Assembly: GCA_037783545.1 (NCBI GenBank)
Contig: JBBELK010000165.1
Span: 868,001-932,000, forward strand
DNA from: Henricia sp. BOLD:AAB3569
Taxonomy: Eukaryota; Echinodermata; Asteroidea; Spinulosida; Echinasteridae
Direction: 5' to 3'
DNA: 64,000 nucleotides
Below are positions 27,157-41,394 of the stretch, in pieces. The position numbers and the translations under genes were made by a program. The notes under the pieces were generated by a model that was given only the letters and a program-made list of their open reading frames with translations, searched no databases and was not told the origin of the DNA. The number at the start of each line of letters is the position of its first letter. The stretch's first letter is position 1.

Positions 27157-30100
27157 TTTTTTTTTTCTTTTTTTTCTTCTTTTTCCACTCAAACGTTTCC
27201 AGAGCTTTTCTTCAAAACGGTTCAAGCTATCAACTTGAAACTTGGTAGGAACATCAATCCCAATGTGAAGGTGTGCACTGAAGTGTGACGTCATTGTGAC
27301 GTCATCGGGTATCAAATTACAACCCAAATATGACTAAAATATGCATGTTTTAAAATGCTTCCGTCTAGAAAACCACGTGACCCATGATCTTCGTATTTGA
27401 CAGGCTTATATATCAGATCATGGCCTACAATTTTCTTTGTGTGGGCATTTTCATCTGACCCTTCCTTCTGGGGTCAATCTGAGGTCAAAGTTCAACGAAA
27501 ACGAAAATCTCAATTTTTGCACTTATTGAGCAACAATGCCCATCAAACCAAGCTGAACCTCTAAGTAACTAGGTACAGGCATAGGTCCTATGGCAGACTT
27601 TCACCAGCGTGTATAATATTATGATGGCATCAAGCGTGACGTCATCGTGACGTCATCAAGTATCAAATTACACCCCCAAAAAACCAAAATATGCATATTT
27701 TAAAATGCTTCCGTCTTGAAAACCACGTGACCCATGATCTTCGTATTTGGCAGGTTTATAGATGACATTCTGTTCTACAATTTTCTTTGTGTGGGCATTG
27801 TCATCTGACCCTTCCTTCTGGGGTCAATTGGAGGTCAAAGTTCAACGAAACTGAGAATCTCAGTTTTTACACTTACCAGTAACAATGCCCATCAAACCAA
27901 GCTGAATCGTTAGTAAATTAGATACAGACATAGGCCCTACGGCAGACTTTCACCAGAATGTATAGTATCATGATGGCATCAAGTGTGACGTAATCATGAC
28001 GTCATCAGGTGTCAAATTACAAAAATTCAAAGGTTATTATTTCCAAAATTCATATCTCAAGAACCGTAATAGATACTTGAACAATTCTTTCACAACATGA
28101 TAAGTCTAAATGAACTGAACAAATCATACAATGTCATGACCCCTGTGTGACGCCTACTTCCGGTCCAAACCGGAAGTTGTTCGAAAATGTGCATTTTTTA
28201 AAGCGTTTTGAATGCAAATAGATTCAAAGTGGTAGTGAATTTGACCATATTTCTACGGAACGAAATGTTTCCACACATGTGGACTTTTTGACTATACCAT
28301 TGGTGACGTCATCACATGGACGGTAGTTACGTAATGTGGTGTCAAAATACGCAAATTTGGAGCTGAATTGTTTAAAAATGCTGTATCTTGAGAACTACAG
28401 CAGATATTTGCGTGATTCTTTCGCCACATTTAAGAACTTGATGTTTATCAAATTGTTGAACAATTTGTGCACAACATTGTGACGTCATGATATCGTCACA
28501 GGTGTCAAATTACAAAAATTAAATGGTTATTATTTCAAAAATTCATATCTCAAGAATCGTAATAGATACTTGAACAATTCTTTCACAGCATGATAGGTCG
28601 CAATGAACTGAACAAATCATACAATGGCATGACCCCTGTGTGACCCAAACCTCCGGTCCAAACCGGAAGAGGTTCGAAAATGTACACTTTTTTAGCACTT
28701 TGAATGCAAATAGAGCCAAAGTGGTAGGGAATTTGACCATTTTTCTACGGAACGAAATGTTCCCTCACATGTTGACTTTATGACTACATATATACTACTG
28801 ATGACGTCATCACGTGCACGGTGGTTACGTAATGTGGAGAAATTATTTGTTGGGTCCCTTGATAATTAAGCTAACTCAGTCGTTTGAGGGCGCTATGCCA
28901 AGCCTCCACTAATCTGACGATTTGCGCCCATATATAGTGCTCGACTTCTAATAATAGAACTTGTATCTAGGCGCCTGTCTCGGGTCAGAGGTCATAATGT
29001 ATCTTTTAGTAGTGAATAAGTCAGACAGACGAGACATAATAAGCAGGGCTTGATTTACAACTCAGAAAATTTGACTTTTGAAGATGTAAAACTGCTCGTT
29101 GCCGTGGCATCATCGCCATGAAAGTTGAATAAACACTAGATAGCACAAGGGCATTTACTTTTGGTGACTTAGCTGTTGTATCTTGGGTGTAATTATGTAC
29201 GGCTAGCCTTAGTCGGCGGACCAGAGTAAATATGTCTTCTCCCCGAAAACTGTGAATGTGACATGCTGGAAATCGTTGCTGTGTTGGAAATAAAATGGAC
29301 ATGGTGGACCGCAACTCAAGTTGACTGGAGCGTCAGTTTATTCTAGATGCAATTGAACCCCAACTCCCCACACGGCGATATACTACAGTAATATGATCTC
29401 AAATGACAAAATCTTTAGAACTGTAATAGATATTGTAAAGATTCTTTCACCACATATGGGCCTAGGCCTACATGTCAAAACTTGTTCTTCAGTAGATACT
29501 TTAACAATCTGTGCACACAATAGTAACGTTATGATGAGATTGACAATTATGACGTCATCAGTTTTTCAGTTCGATTGTACGAGACTGAAGCCCTCTGCAC
29601 ACACAGCGCACAGCCCGCACCAAAATCTTACTATTTTTCATCTCAAAAATTCATCCACTTTTACCTGTCCAAATCTAACGAGCAACAGTTCATTAGAAAG
29701 CTTAGAGTTTCAGTCATTCACTAACGTACATAAAACAGCCGTCGGAGGTATGACCGACAGCCCAGGCTTTTATGAATGAACTACTCTCGCCCCGACCAGC
29801 TTTTCCCAAAGCGTTGCGATCGCGAGTATTCGGCCCATAAAAATTGCCGCTCGGCTGGGCGCGCATGCACTTCGGGTGCTTTCCGCGGATCCGAATACTT
29901 GTGACGTACATGAAAAGGGTTTCCCTGAATAGCTGAAGGGGTACTGTACACGTCATTGCGTCCTTGTTATCGGTAGGTGGTCTACAACCGAAGTTACGAA
30001 AAAGGGAAAAGTAAACTCAATTTCTTGAGGTGAAATCTTCATTTTGAAAGGTAGGAGGTTTCACTGAATGAATTTTACATGTCTTAACAATTATTTGTGC

Positions 30101-31258
30101 GAGTTTGGAATGTTAAATGTGTTTATTTTTTTACGGAGAGCGTATTTTCTATACCCTTTCAAAAGCTCTTTTGATAGACACGAACGCCACGCTGTACGTG
30201 TGTGTGTGTTGGCCTATTGAATGGGGCACTCGCCCGTAAAAGGACGGCGTGATGCATGGCGTGACCCCGGTCGTTGGAATCTGGTTGTGTCAACCACTAA
30301 GTCTTAAAATCATGCTGTTTTGGTAATTTTATAACAAAATACACATCTCACATATATGCCGGATATATTTCTAGGGACGTCAGAATTACAATTAGCCGAA
30401 TTTTTTAGGCCTCGTGTCCGTTAAATTTTGAAAGGAAGGTATAACCCTCCCCAAATTTTAAAAAAATGGTACAATCGTAGTTCGTACATAGGATGCACAA
30501 TGCCTTTTTTTGGGCGATACCATTATTACTAGAGGTATGTTTTTCCGCATTCCTGGAGGGGCAGATCTAAGTAATCAAAATTCAAATTGAATTTTTTGTT
30601 TTGGTTGTCGAATTGATGTGTTTTATTTTGTTCACTATATCAGCTGTAAATACAATTAAAACAATAAATACAAACCAAACTTTAAGTATTAAAGAGAATA
30701 GGCCTACAACTTACAAGTTTTTAAAAGTCATACTCATAGCCGCCCTAATTGTTTCAGTCAGGTCATTAAAAAAAGAAAAGGAAAAAAAAGGAGAAAGTTA
30801 ACTAAATCTTAAGTGAGGGCATGGTATAATAAAATATCCTGTTGTCTCTACTTAATAAACTATCCTGTTGTCTCTACTTCCAGTATCAAGATTAAAGACT
30901 ATGGCCGAGCCAGAAGAAAACCAGGAAAACCCTCCACCTCGGAATATCACACTAGCATCCGCATCCTCCACTTCTTTAAATTGACTTTTGACCTTGAAGA
31001 TGAGTAATACAATACCTCAAATAATGTTACTGGCCTTTATTTATCACTTGTTCAGCTATATCATTCAGCTATATCATTCAGCTATATCAATTTTAGCGTT
31101 GAATAGTCAGAGTCATGTCTTGAGAATTCCAATACTTTTTTCAACAACAAACAACTCAAGTTTTCAAACAATCTCAAAACTGTGTCGTCATCATCATTTC
31201 AATGTTTATGTCACCCGATCACCTTGCGTTTGTAAAAAACACAAACGCGAAGCTCTAG
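27157..31258 (+). mobile_element. Helentron array unit 2 (long, near-identical to unit 1)
   Basis: Every landmark sits 4100-4102 bp after its counterpart in unit 1. By eye I find only a handful of changes (for example AATCTTTAAG to AACCTCTAAG, one extra GT in TGTGTGTT, TAGCCC to TAGCAC). It has no 5' hairpin of its own: CTAG of unit 1 runs directly into T-run and TTCTTTTTCCACTC. The 3' end is CTAG at 31255-31258. Confidence 0.9.
30901..30984 (+). pseudogene. Captured start-codon exon candidate, copy 2
   Basis: Identical to 26799-26882 with the same upstream acceptor (TCTCTACTTCCAG). Duplicated with the host unit. Confidence 0.35.
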
Positions 31259-31260
31259 TT

Positions 31261-33933
31261 AGGTGATCGGAACTCATTCCGATCACCTATTACTATTGTA
31301 CGATTTCTTTGTCTTTTTTTTTTTTTTTTCTTTTTCTTTTTCTTCTTTTTCCACTCAAACGTTTCCAGAGCTTTTCTTCAAAACGGTTCAAGCTATCAAC
31401 TTGAAACTTTGTAGGAACATCAACCCCAATGTGAAGGTGTGCATACAAGTGTGACGTCATTGTGACGTCATTGGGTATCAAATTACAACCCAAAAATGAC
31501 TAAAATATGCATGTTTTAAAATGCTTCCGTCTGGAAAACCACGTGACCCATGATTTTCGTATTTAGCAGGCTTATAGATAAGATCATGGCCTACAACTTT
31601 CTTCGTGTGGTCATTTTCATCTGACCCTTCCTTCTGGGGTCAATCTGAGGTCAAAGTTCAACGAAAACGAAAATCTTAATTTTTGCACTTATTGAGCAAC
31701 AATGCCCATCAATCCAAGCTGAATCTTTAAGTAACTAAGTACAGGCATAGGTCATATGGCAGACTTTCACCAGCGTGTATAATATTATGATGGCATCAAG
31801 CGTGACGTCATCGTGACGTCATCAAGTATCAAATTACACCCCCCAAAAAACCAAAATATGCATATTTTAAAATGCTTCCGTCTTGAAAACCACGTGACCC
31901 AGGATCTTCGTATTTAGCAGGTTTATAGATGACATTTTGTGCTACAATTTTCTTTGTGTGGGCATTTTCATCTGACCCTTCCTTCTGGGGTCAATTGGAG
32001 GTCAAAGTTCAACGAAACTGAGAATCTCAGTTTTTACACTTACCAGCAACAATGCCCATCAAACAAAGCTGAATCGTTAGTAAATTAGATACAGACATAG
32101 GCCCTACGGCAGACTTTCACCAGAATGTATAGTATCATGATGGCATCAAGTGTGACGTAATAATGACGTCATCAGGTGTCAAATTACAAAAATTCAAAGG
32201 TTATTATTTCCAAAATTCATATCTCAAGAACCGTATAAGATACTTGAACAATTCTTTCACAACATGATAAGTCTAAATGAACTGAACAAATTATACGATG
32301 TCATGACCCCTGTGTGACGCCTACTTCCGGTCCAAACCGGAAGTTGTTCAAAAATGTGCATTTTTTAAGCGTTTTGAATGCAAATAGATTCAAAGTGGTA
32401 GTGAATTTGACCATATTTCTACGGAACGAAATGTTTCCACACATGTGGACTTTTTGACTATACCATTGGTGACGTCATCATATCGACGGTACTTACGTAA
32501 TGTGGTGTCAAAATACGCAAATTTGGAGCTGAATTGTTTAAAAATGCTGTATCTTGAGAACTACAGCAGATATTTGCATGATTCTTTCGCCACATTTAAG
32601 AAATTGATGTTTATCAAATTGTTGAACAATTTGTGCACAACATTGTGACGTCATGATATCGTCACAGGTGTCAAATTACACAAATTAAATGGTTATTATT
32701 TCAAAAATTCATATCTTAAGAATCGTAATAGATACTTGAACAATTCTTTCACAGCATGATAGGTCGCAATGAACTGAACAAATCATACAATGGCATGACC
32801 CCTGTGTGACCTAAACCTCCGGTCCAAACCGGAAGAGGTTCGAAAATGTACACCTTTTTAGCATTTTGAATGCAAATAGAGCCAAAGTGGTAGGGAATTT
32901 GACCATAGTTCTACGGAACGAAATGTTCCCTCACATGTGGACTTTATGACTACATATATACCACTGATGACGTCATCACGTGCACGGTGGTTACGTAATG
33001 TGGAGAAGTTATTTGTTGGGTCCCTTGATAATTAAGCTAACTCAGTCGTTTGAGGGCGCTATGCCAAGCCTCCACTAATCTGACGATTTGCGCCCATATA
33101 TAGTGCTGGACTTCTAATAATAGAACTTGTATCAAGGCGGCCTGTCTCGGGTCAGAGGTCATAATGTCTGGGCCACACGGCCAATGATATACACGTACGT
33201 GCGCGAGTAGTGAATAAGTCAGACAGACGATACATAATAAGCAGGGCTTGATTTACAACCGAGAAAATTGGACTTTTGAAGATGTAAAACTGCTAGTTTC
33301 CGTGGCATCATCGCCAGGAAAGTTGAATAAACACTAGATAGCACAAGGACATTTACTTTTGGTGACTTAGCTGTTGTATCTTGGGTGTAATTATTTACGG
33401 CTAGCCTTAGTCGGCGGACCAGAGTAAATATGTCTTCTCCCCGAAAACTGTTAATGTGACATGCTGGAAATCGTTGCTGTGTTGGAAATAAAATGGACAT
33501 GGTGGACCGCAACTCAAGTTGACTGAAGCGTCAGTTTAATCTAGATGCAATTGAACCCCAACTCCCCACACGGCGATATACTACAGTAATATGATCTCAA
33601 ATGACAAAATCTTTAGAACTGTAATAGATATTGAAAAGATTCTTTCACCACATATAGGCCTAGGCCTATATGTCAAAACTTGTTCTTCAGTAGATACTTG
33701 AACAATCTGTGCACACAATAGTAACGTTATGATGAGATTGACAATTATGACGTCATCAGATACACAATTTTAGCGTTGAATAGTCAGAGTCATGTCTTGA
33801 GAATTCCAATACTTTTTCAACATCAAACAACTCAAGTTTTCAAACAATTTAAAACTGTGTCGTCATCATCATTTCAATGTTTATGTCACCCGATCACCTT
33901 GCGTTTGTAAAAAACACAAACGCGAAGCTCTAG
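31261..33933 (+). mobile_element. Helentron/HINE unit 3, complete 5' to 3'
   Basis: This is one of two copies with its own 5' hairpin (AGGTGATCGG at 31261) directly following the CTAGTT of unit 2. Then ATTACTATTGTACGATTTCTT, T-rich tract, body, CCCGATCACCT, hairpin, CTAG at 33930-33933. Length 2.67 kb, probably the full-length form. Diagnostic bases: CATATCGACGGTAC near 32480, TATCTTAAGAATCG near 32712, ATCAAGGCGGCC near 33132. Confidence 0.9.
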
Positions 33934-33939
33934 TTTTTT

Positions 33940-36579
33940 AGGTGATCGGAACTCATTCCGATCACCTATTACTATTGTACGATTTCTTTGTCTTTTTTTT
34001 TTCTTTTTCTTTTTCTTCTTTTTCCACTCAAACGTTTCCAGAGCTTTTCTTCAAAACGGTTCAAGCTATCAACTTGAAACTTTGTAGGAACATCAACCCC
34101 AATGTGAAGGTGTGCATACAAGTGTGACGTCATTGTGACGTCATTGGGTATCAAATTACAACCCAAAAATGACTAAAATATGCATGTTTTAAAATGCTTC
34201 CGTCTGGAAAACCACGTGACCCATGATTTTCGTATTTAGCAGGCTTATAGATAAGATCATGGCCTATAATTTTCTTCGTGTGGGCATTTTCATCTGACCC
34301 TTCCTTCTGGGGTCAATCTGAGGTCAAAGTTCAACGAAAACGAAAATCTCAATTTTTGCACTTATTGAGCAACAATGCCCATCAAACCAAGCTGAATCTT
34401 TAAGTAACTAAGTACAGGCATAGGTCCTATGGCAGACTTTCACCAGCGTGTATAATATTATGATGGCATCAAGCGTGACGTCATCGTGACGTCATCAAGT
34501 ATCAAATTACACCCCAAAAAAAACAAAATATGCATATTTTAAAATGCTTCCGTCTTGAAAACCACGTGACCCAGGATCTTCGTATTTGGCAGGTTTATAG
34601 ATGACATTCCGTGCTACAATTTTCTTTGTGTGGTCATTTTCATCTGACCCTTCCTTCTGGGGTCAATTGGAGGTCAAAGTTCAACGAAACTGAGAATCTC
34701 AGTTTTTACACTTACCAGCAACAATGCCCATCAAACCCAGCTGAATCGTTAGTAAATTAGATACAGACATAGGCCCTACGGCAGACTTTCACCAGAATGT
34801 ATAGTATCATGATGGCATCAAGTGTGACGTAATCATGACGTCATCAGGTGTCAAATTACAACAATTCAAAGGTTATTATTTCCAAAATTCATATCTCAAG
34901 AACCGTAATAGATACTTGAACAATTCTTTCACAACATGATAAGTCTAAATGAACTGAACAAATCATACAATGTCATGACCCCTGTGTGACGCCTACTTCC
35001 GGTCCAAACCGGAAGTTGTTCGAAAATGTGCATTTTTTAAGCGTTTTGAATGCAAATAGATTCAAAGTGGTAGTGAATTTGACCATATTTCTACGGAACG
35101 AAATGTTTCCACATATGTGGACTTTTTGACTATACCATTGGTGACGTCATCACATGGACGGTAGTTACGTAATGTGGTGTCAAAATACGCAAATTTGGAG
35201 CTGAATTGTTTAAAAATGCTGTATATTGGGAACTACAGCAGATATTTGCATGATTCTTTCGCCACATTTAAGAACTTGATGTTTATCAAATTGTTGAACA
35301 ATTTGTGCACAACATTGTGACGTCATGATATCGTCACAGGTGTCAAATTACAAAAATTAAATGGTTATTATTTCAAAAATGTATATCTCAAGAATCGTAA
35401 TAGATACTTGAACAATTCTTTCACAGCATGATAGGTCGCAATGAACTGAACAAATCATACAATGGCATGACCCCTGTGTGACCCAAACCTCCAGTCCAAA
35501 CCGGAAGAGGTTCGAAAATGTACACTTTTTTAGCATTTTGAATGCAAATAGAGCTAAAGTGGTAGGAATTTGACCATAGTTCTACGGAACAAAATGTTCC
35601 CTCACATGTGGACTTGATGACTACATATATACCACTGATGACGTCATCACGTGCACGGTGGTTACGTAATGTGGAGAAATTATTTGTTGGGTCCCTTGAT
35701 AATTAAGCTAACTCGGTCGTTTGAGGGCGCTATGCCAAGCCTCCACTAATCTGACGATTTGCGCCCATATATAGTGCTCGACTTCTAATAATAAAACTTG
35801 TATCTAGGCGGCCTGTCTCGGGTCAGAGGTCATAATGTATCTTTTTAAGGAGGATGTACGTGCGCGTGTAGTGAATAAGTCAGACAGACAAGACATAATA
35901 AGCAGGGCTTGATTTACAACCGAGAAAATTGGACTTTTGAAGATGTAAAACTGCTAGTTTCCGTGGCATCATCGCCAGGAAAGTTGAATGAACACTTGAT
36001 AGCACAAGGACATTTCCTTTTGGTGACTTAGCTGTTGTATCTTGGGTGTAATTATGTACGGCTAGCCTTAGTCGGCGGACCAGAGTAAATATGTCTTCTC
36101 CCCGAAAACTGTGAATGTGACATGCTGGAAATCGTTGCTGTGTTGGAAATAAATGGACATGGTGGACCGCAACTCAAGTTGACCGGAGCGTCAGTTTATT
36201 CTAGATGCAATTGAACCCCAACTCCCCACACGGCGATATACTACAGTAATATGATCTCAAATGACAACATCTTTAGAACTGTAATAGATATTGAAAAGAT
36301 TATTTCACCACATATACATGTCAAAACTTGTTCTTCAGTAGATACTTGAACAATCTGTGCACACAATAGTAACGTTATGATGAGATTGACAATTATGACG
36401 TCATCAGATACACAACTTTAGCGTTGAATAGTCAGAGTCATGTCTTGAGAATTCCAATACTTTTTCAACATCAAACTCAAGCTTTCAAACAATCTCAAAA
36501 CTCTGTCGTCATCATCATTTCAATGTTTATGTCACCCGATCACCTTGCGTTTGTAAAAAACACAAACGCGAAGCTCTAG
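33940..36579 (+). mobile_element. Helentron/HINE unit 4, complete 5' to 3'
   Basis: The 5' hairpin starts at 33940 after CTAGTTTTTT; the 3' CTAG is at 36576-36579; length 2.64 kb. A base missing in the AAATAAATGG run near 36150 breaks the 97-codon minus-strand frame seen in most sibling units. Confidence 0.9.
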
Positions 36580-38783
36580 TTTTTTTTTTTTTTTTTTCTT
36601 TTTCTTTTTCTTTTTCCACTCAAACGTTTCCAGAGCTTTTCTTCAAAACGGTTCAAGCTATCAACTTGAAACTTTGTAGGAACATCAACCCCAATGTGAA
36701 GGTGTGCATACAAGGGTGACGTCATTGTGACGTCATTGGGTATCAAATTACAACCCAAAAATGACTAAAATATGCATGTTTTAAAATGCTTCCGTCTGGA
36801 AAACCACGTGACCCATGATTTTCGTATTTAGCAGGCTTATAGATAAGATCATGGCCTACGATTTTCTTCGTGTGGGCATTTTCATCTGACCCTTCCTTCT
36901 GGGGTCAATCTGAGGTCAAAGTTCAACGAAAACGAAAATCGCAATTTTTGCACTTATTGAGCAACAATGCCCATCAAACCAAGCTGAATCTTTAAGTAAC
37001 TAAGTACAGGCATAGGTCCTATGGCAGACTTTCACCAGCGTGTATAATATTATGATGGCATCAAGCGTGACGTCATCGTGACGTCATCAAGTATCAAATT
37101 ACACCCCCCAAAAAAACAAAATATGCATATTTTAAAATGCTTCCGTCTTGAAAACCACGTGACCCAGGATCTTCGTATTTGGCAGGTTTACAGATGACAT
37201 TCTGTGCTACAATTTTCTTTGTGTGGGCATTTTCATCTGACCCTTCCTTCTGGGGTCAATTGGAGGTCAAAGTTCAACGAAACTGAGAATCTCAGTTTTT
37301 ACACTTACCAGCAACAATGCCTATCAAACCAAGCTGAATCGTTAGTAAATTAGATACAGACATAGGCCCTACGGCAGACTTTCACCAGAATGTATAGTAT
37401 CACGATGGCATCAAGTGTGACGTAATCATGACGTCATCAGGTGTCAAATTACAAAAATTCAAAGGTTATTATTTCCAAAATTCATATCTCAAGAACCGTA
37501 ATAGATACTTGAACAATTCTTTCACAACATGATAAGTCTAAATGAACTGAACAAATCATACGATGTCATGACCCCTGTGTGACGCCTACTTCCGGTCCAA
37601 ACCGGAAGTTGTTCGAAAATGTGCATTTTGTAAGCGTTTTGAATGCAAATAGATTCAAAGTGGTAGTGAATTTGACCATATTTCTACGGAACGAAATGTT
37701 TCCACACATGTAGACTTTTTGACTATACCATTTGTGACGTCATCACATGGACGGTGGTTACGTAATGTGGCGTCAAAATACGCAAATTTGGAGCTGAATT
37801 GTTTTAAAATGCTGTATCTTGAGAACTACAGCAGATATTTGCATGATTCTTTCGCCACATCTAAGAACTTGATGTTTATCAAATTGTTGAACAATTTGTG
37901 CACAACATTGTGACGTCATGATATCGTCACAGGTGTCAAATTACAAAAATTCAAAGGTTATTATTTTCAAAATTCATATCTCAAGAACCGTAATAGATAC
38001 TTGAACAATTCTTTCACAACATGATAAGTCTAAATGAACTGAACAAATCATACGATGTCATGACCCCTGTGTGACGCCTACTTCCGGTCCAAACCGGAAG
38101 TTGTTCGAAAATGTGCAATTTTTTAGCATTTTGAATGCAAATAGATTCAAAGTGGTAGTGAATTTGACCATATTTCTACGGAACGAAATGTTTCCACACA
38201 TGTGGACCTTTTGACTATACCATTGGTGACGTCATTACATGGACGGTGGTTACGTAATGTGGTGTCAAATCACGCAAATTTGGAGCTGAGATGTTTTAAA
38301 ATGCTGTATCTTGAGAACTACAGCAGATATTTGCATGATTCTTTCGCCACATTTAAGAACTTGATGTTTATCAAATTGTTGAACAATTTGTGCACAAAAT
38401 TGTGACGTCATGATGTCGTCACAGGTGTCACATTACAAGATTTCAAAGGTTATTATTTCAACAATTCATATCTCAAAACGGTGCAAGCTATCAACCCCCA
38501 GCTATGGCGGATATGCAGGGAGGAGATATTAGTTACCGGATTAGTGTATACAGCAGCCGATTTCACGAAACTTTACGCAATTGCGCAAGTCCACTTACGC
38601 CATAAGTTATTGCGCAAGTAATGGCGTAAGTGGACTTGCGCAATTGCGTAAAGTTTCGTGAAATCGGCTGCTGAACTTCCATTTTTGCCATTCCACAGGT
38701 GATAACAACGTCTGAAATTCATCACAAAATGTTCATTTAACCCGATCACCTGGCGTTTGTAACAACAAACGTCATACCTCTAG
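36580..38783 (+). mobile_element. Helentron/HINE unit 5, variant tail
   Basis: No 5' hairpin. It has a duplicated ~480-bp monomer (37441-37920 and 37921-38410) in place of the promoter-like second half. It switches near 38475 to a different tail with CAAGCTATCAACCCCC, a 123-bp palindromic insertion (38551-38673), and a variant 3' end: CCCGATCACCTGG, hairpin GCGTTTGT/ACAAACGT, CATACCTCTAG. Only unit 9 shares this tail. Confidence 0.85.
38551..38673. mobile_element. 123-bp palindromic MITE, copy 1
   Basis: CAGCAGCCGATTTCACGAAA begins one arm and its complement ends the other. The arms are about 55 bp with a short centre (ATAAGTTATTGCGCAAGTAAT). Copy 2 at 49797-49919 is the same length in the same flanking sequence. 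Confidence 0.92.
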
Positions 38784-41394
38784 TTTTTTTTTTTTTTTCT
38801 TCTTTTTCCACTCAAACGTTTCCAGAGCTTTTCTTCAAAACGGTTCAAGCTATCAACTTGAAACTTGGTAGGAACATCAATCCCAATGTGAAGGTGTGCA
38901 CTGAAGTGTGACGTCATTGTGACGTCATCGGGTATCAAATTACAACCCAAAAATGACTAAAATATGCATGTTTTAAAATGCTTCCGCCTAGAAAACCACG
39001 TGAACCATGATCTTCGTATTTGACAGGCTTATATATCAGATCATGGCCTACAATTTTATTCGTGTGGGCATTTTCATCTGACCCTTCCTTCTGCGGTCAA
39101 TCTGAGGTCAAAGTTCAACGAAAACGAAAATCTCAATTTTTGCACTTATTGAGCAACAATGCCCATCAAACCAAGCTGAATCTTTAAGTAACTAGGTACA
39201 GGCATAGGTCCTATGGCAGACTTTCACCAGCGTGTATAATATTATGATGGCATCAAGCGTGACGTCATCGTGACGTCATCAAGTATCAAATTACACCCCC
39301 AAAAAACCAAAATATGCATATTTTAAAATGCTTCCGTCTTGAAAACCACGTGACCCATGATCTTCGTATTTGGCAGGTTTATAGATGACATTCTGTTCTA
39401 CAATTTTCTTTGTGTGGGCATTGTCATCTGACCCTTCCTTCTGGGGTCAATTGGAGGTCAAAGTTCAACGAAACTGAGAATCTCAGTTTTTACACTTACC
39501 AGCAACAATGCCTGTCAAACTAAGCTGAATCGTTAGTAAATTAGATACAGACATAGGCCCTACGGCAGACTTTCACCAGAATGCATAGTATCTTGATGGC
39601 ATCAAGTGTGACGTAATCATGACGTCATCAGGTGTCAAATTACAAAAATTCAAAGGTTATTATTTCCAAAATTCATATCTCAAGAACCGTAATAGATACT
39701 TGAACAATTCTTTCACAACATGATAAGTCTAAATGAACTGAACAAATCATACAATGTCATGACCCCTGTGTGACGCCTACTTCCGGTCCAAACCGGAAGT
39801 TGTTCGAAAATGTGCATTTTTGTAAGCGTTTTGAATGCAAATAGATTCAAAGTGGTAGTGAATTTGACCATATTTCTACGGAACGAAATGTTTCCACACA
39901 TGTGAACTTTTTGACTATACCATTGGTGACGTCATCACATGGACGGTAGTTACGTAATGTGGTGTCAAAATACGCAAATTTGGAGCTGAATTGTTTAAAA
40001 ATGCTGTATCTTGAGAACTACAGCAGATATTTGCGTGATTCTTTCGCCACATTTAAGAACTTGATGTTTATCAAATTGTTGAACAATTTGTGCACAACAT
40101 TGTGACGTCATGATATCGTCACAGGTGTCAAATTACAAAAATTAAATGGTTATTATTTCAAAAATTCATATCTCAAGAATCGTAATAGATACTTGAACAA
40201 TTCTTTCACAGCATGATAGGTCGCAATGAACTGAACAAATCATACAATGGCATGACCCCTGTGTGACCCAAACCTCCGGTCCAAACCGGAAGAGGTTCGA
40301 AAATGTACACTTTTTTAGCACTTTGAATGCAAATAGAGCCAAAGTGGTAGGGAATTTGACCATAGTTCTACGGAACGAAATGTTCCCTCACATGTGGACT
40401 TGATGACTACATATATACCACTGATGACGTCATCACGTGCACGGTGGTTACGTAATGTGGAGAAATTATTTGTTGGGTCCCTTGATAATTAAGCTAACTC
40501 AGTCGTTTGAGGGCGCTATGCCAAGCCTCCACTAATCTGACGATTTGCGCCCATATATAGTGCTCGACTTCTAATAATATAACTTGTATCTAGGCAGCCT
40601 GTTTCGGGTCAGACGTCATAATGTATCTTTTTAAGGAGGATGTCTGGGCCACACGGCCAATGATACACGTACATGCGCGTGTAGTGAATAAGTCAGACAG
40701 ACAAGACATAATAAGCAGGGCTTGATTTACAACAGAGAAAATTGGACTTTTGAAGATGTAAAACTGCTAGTTTCCGTGGCATCATCGCCAGGAAAGTTGA
40801 ATGAACACTTGATAGCACAAGGACATTTACTTTTGGTGACTTAGCTGTTGTATCTTGGGTGTAATTATGTACGGCTAGCCTTAGTCGGCGGACCAGAGTA
40901 AATATGTCTTCTCCCCGAAAACTGTGAATGTGACATGCTGAAAATCGTTGCTGTGTTGGAAATAAAATGGACATGGTGGACCGCAACTCAAGTTGACTGG
41001 AGCGTCAGTTTATTCTAGATGCAATTGAACCCCAACTCCCCACACGGCGATATACTACAGTAATATGATCTCAAATAACAAAATCTTTAGAACTGTTAGA
41101 TATTGAAAAGATTCTTTCACCACATATACATGTCAAAACTTGTTCTTCAGTAGATACTTGAACAATCTGTGCACACAATAGTAACGTTATGATGAGATTG
41201 ACAATTATGACGTCATCAGATACACAATTTTAGCGTTGAATAGACAGAGTCATGTCTTGAGAATTCCAATACTTTTTCAATATCAAACAACTCAAGTTTT
41301 CAAACAATCTCAAAACTGTGTCGTCATCATCATTTCAATGTTTATGTCACCCGATCACCTTGCGTTTGTAAAAAACACAAACGCGAAGCTCTAG
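38784..41394 (+). mobile_element. Helentron/HINE unit 6 (mosaic)
   Basis: No 5' hairpin. Up to about 40325 it carries unit 1-type bases (GCGTGATTCTTTCGCC, AGCACTTTGAATG); from about 40363 (GACCATAGTTCTAC, CTTGATGACTACATATATACC) it matches unit 4. The switch is clean, suggesting recombination or gene conversion. The 97-codon minus frame at 40693-40986 is open. Confidence 0.85.
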
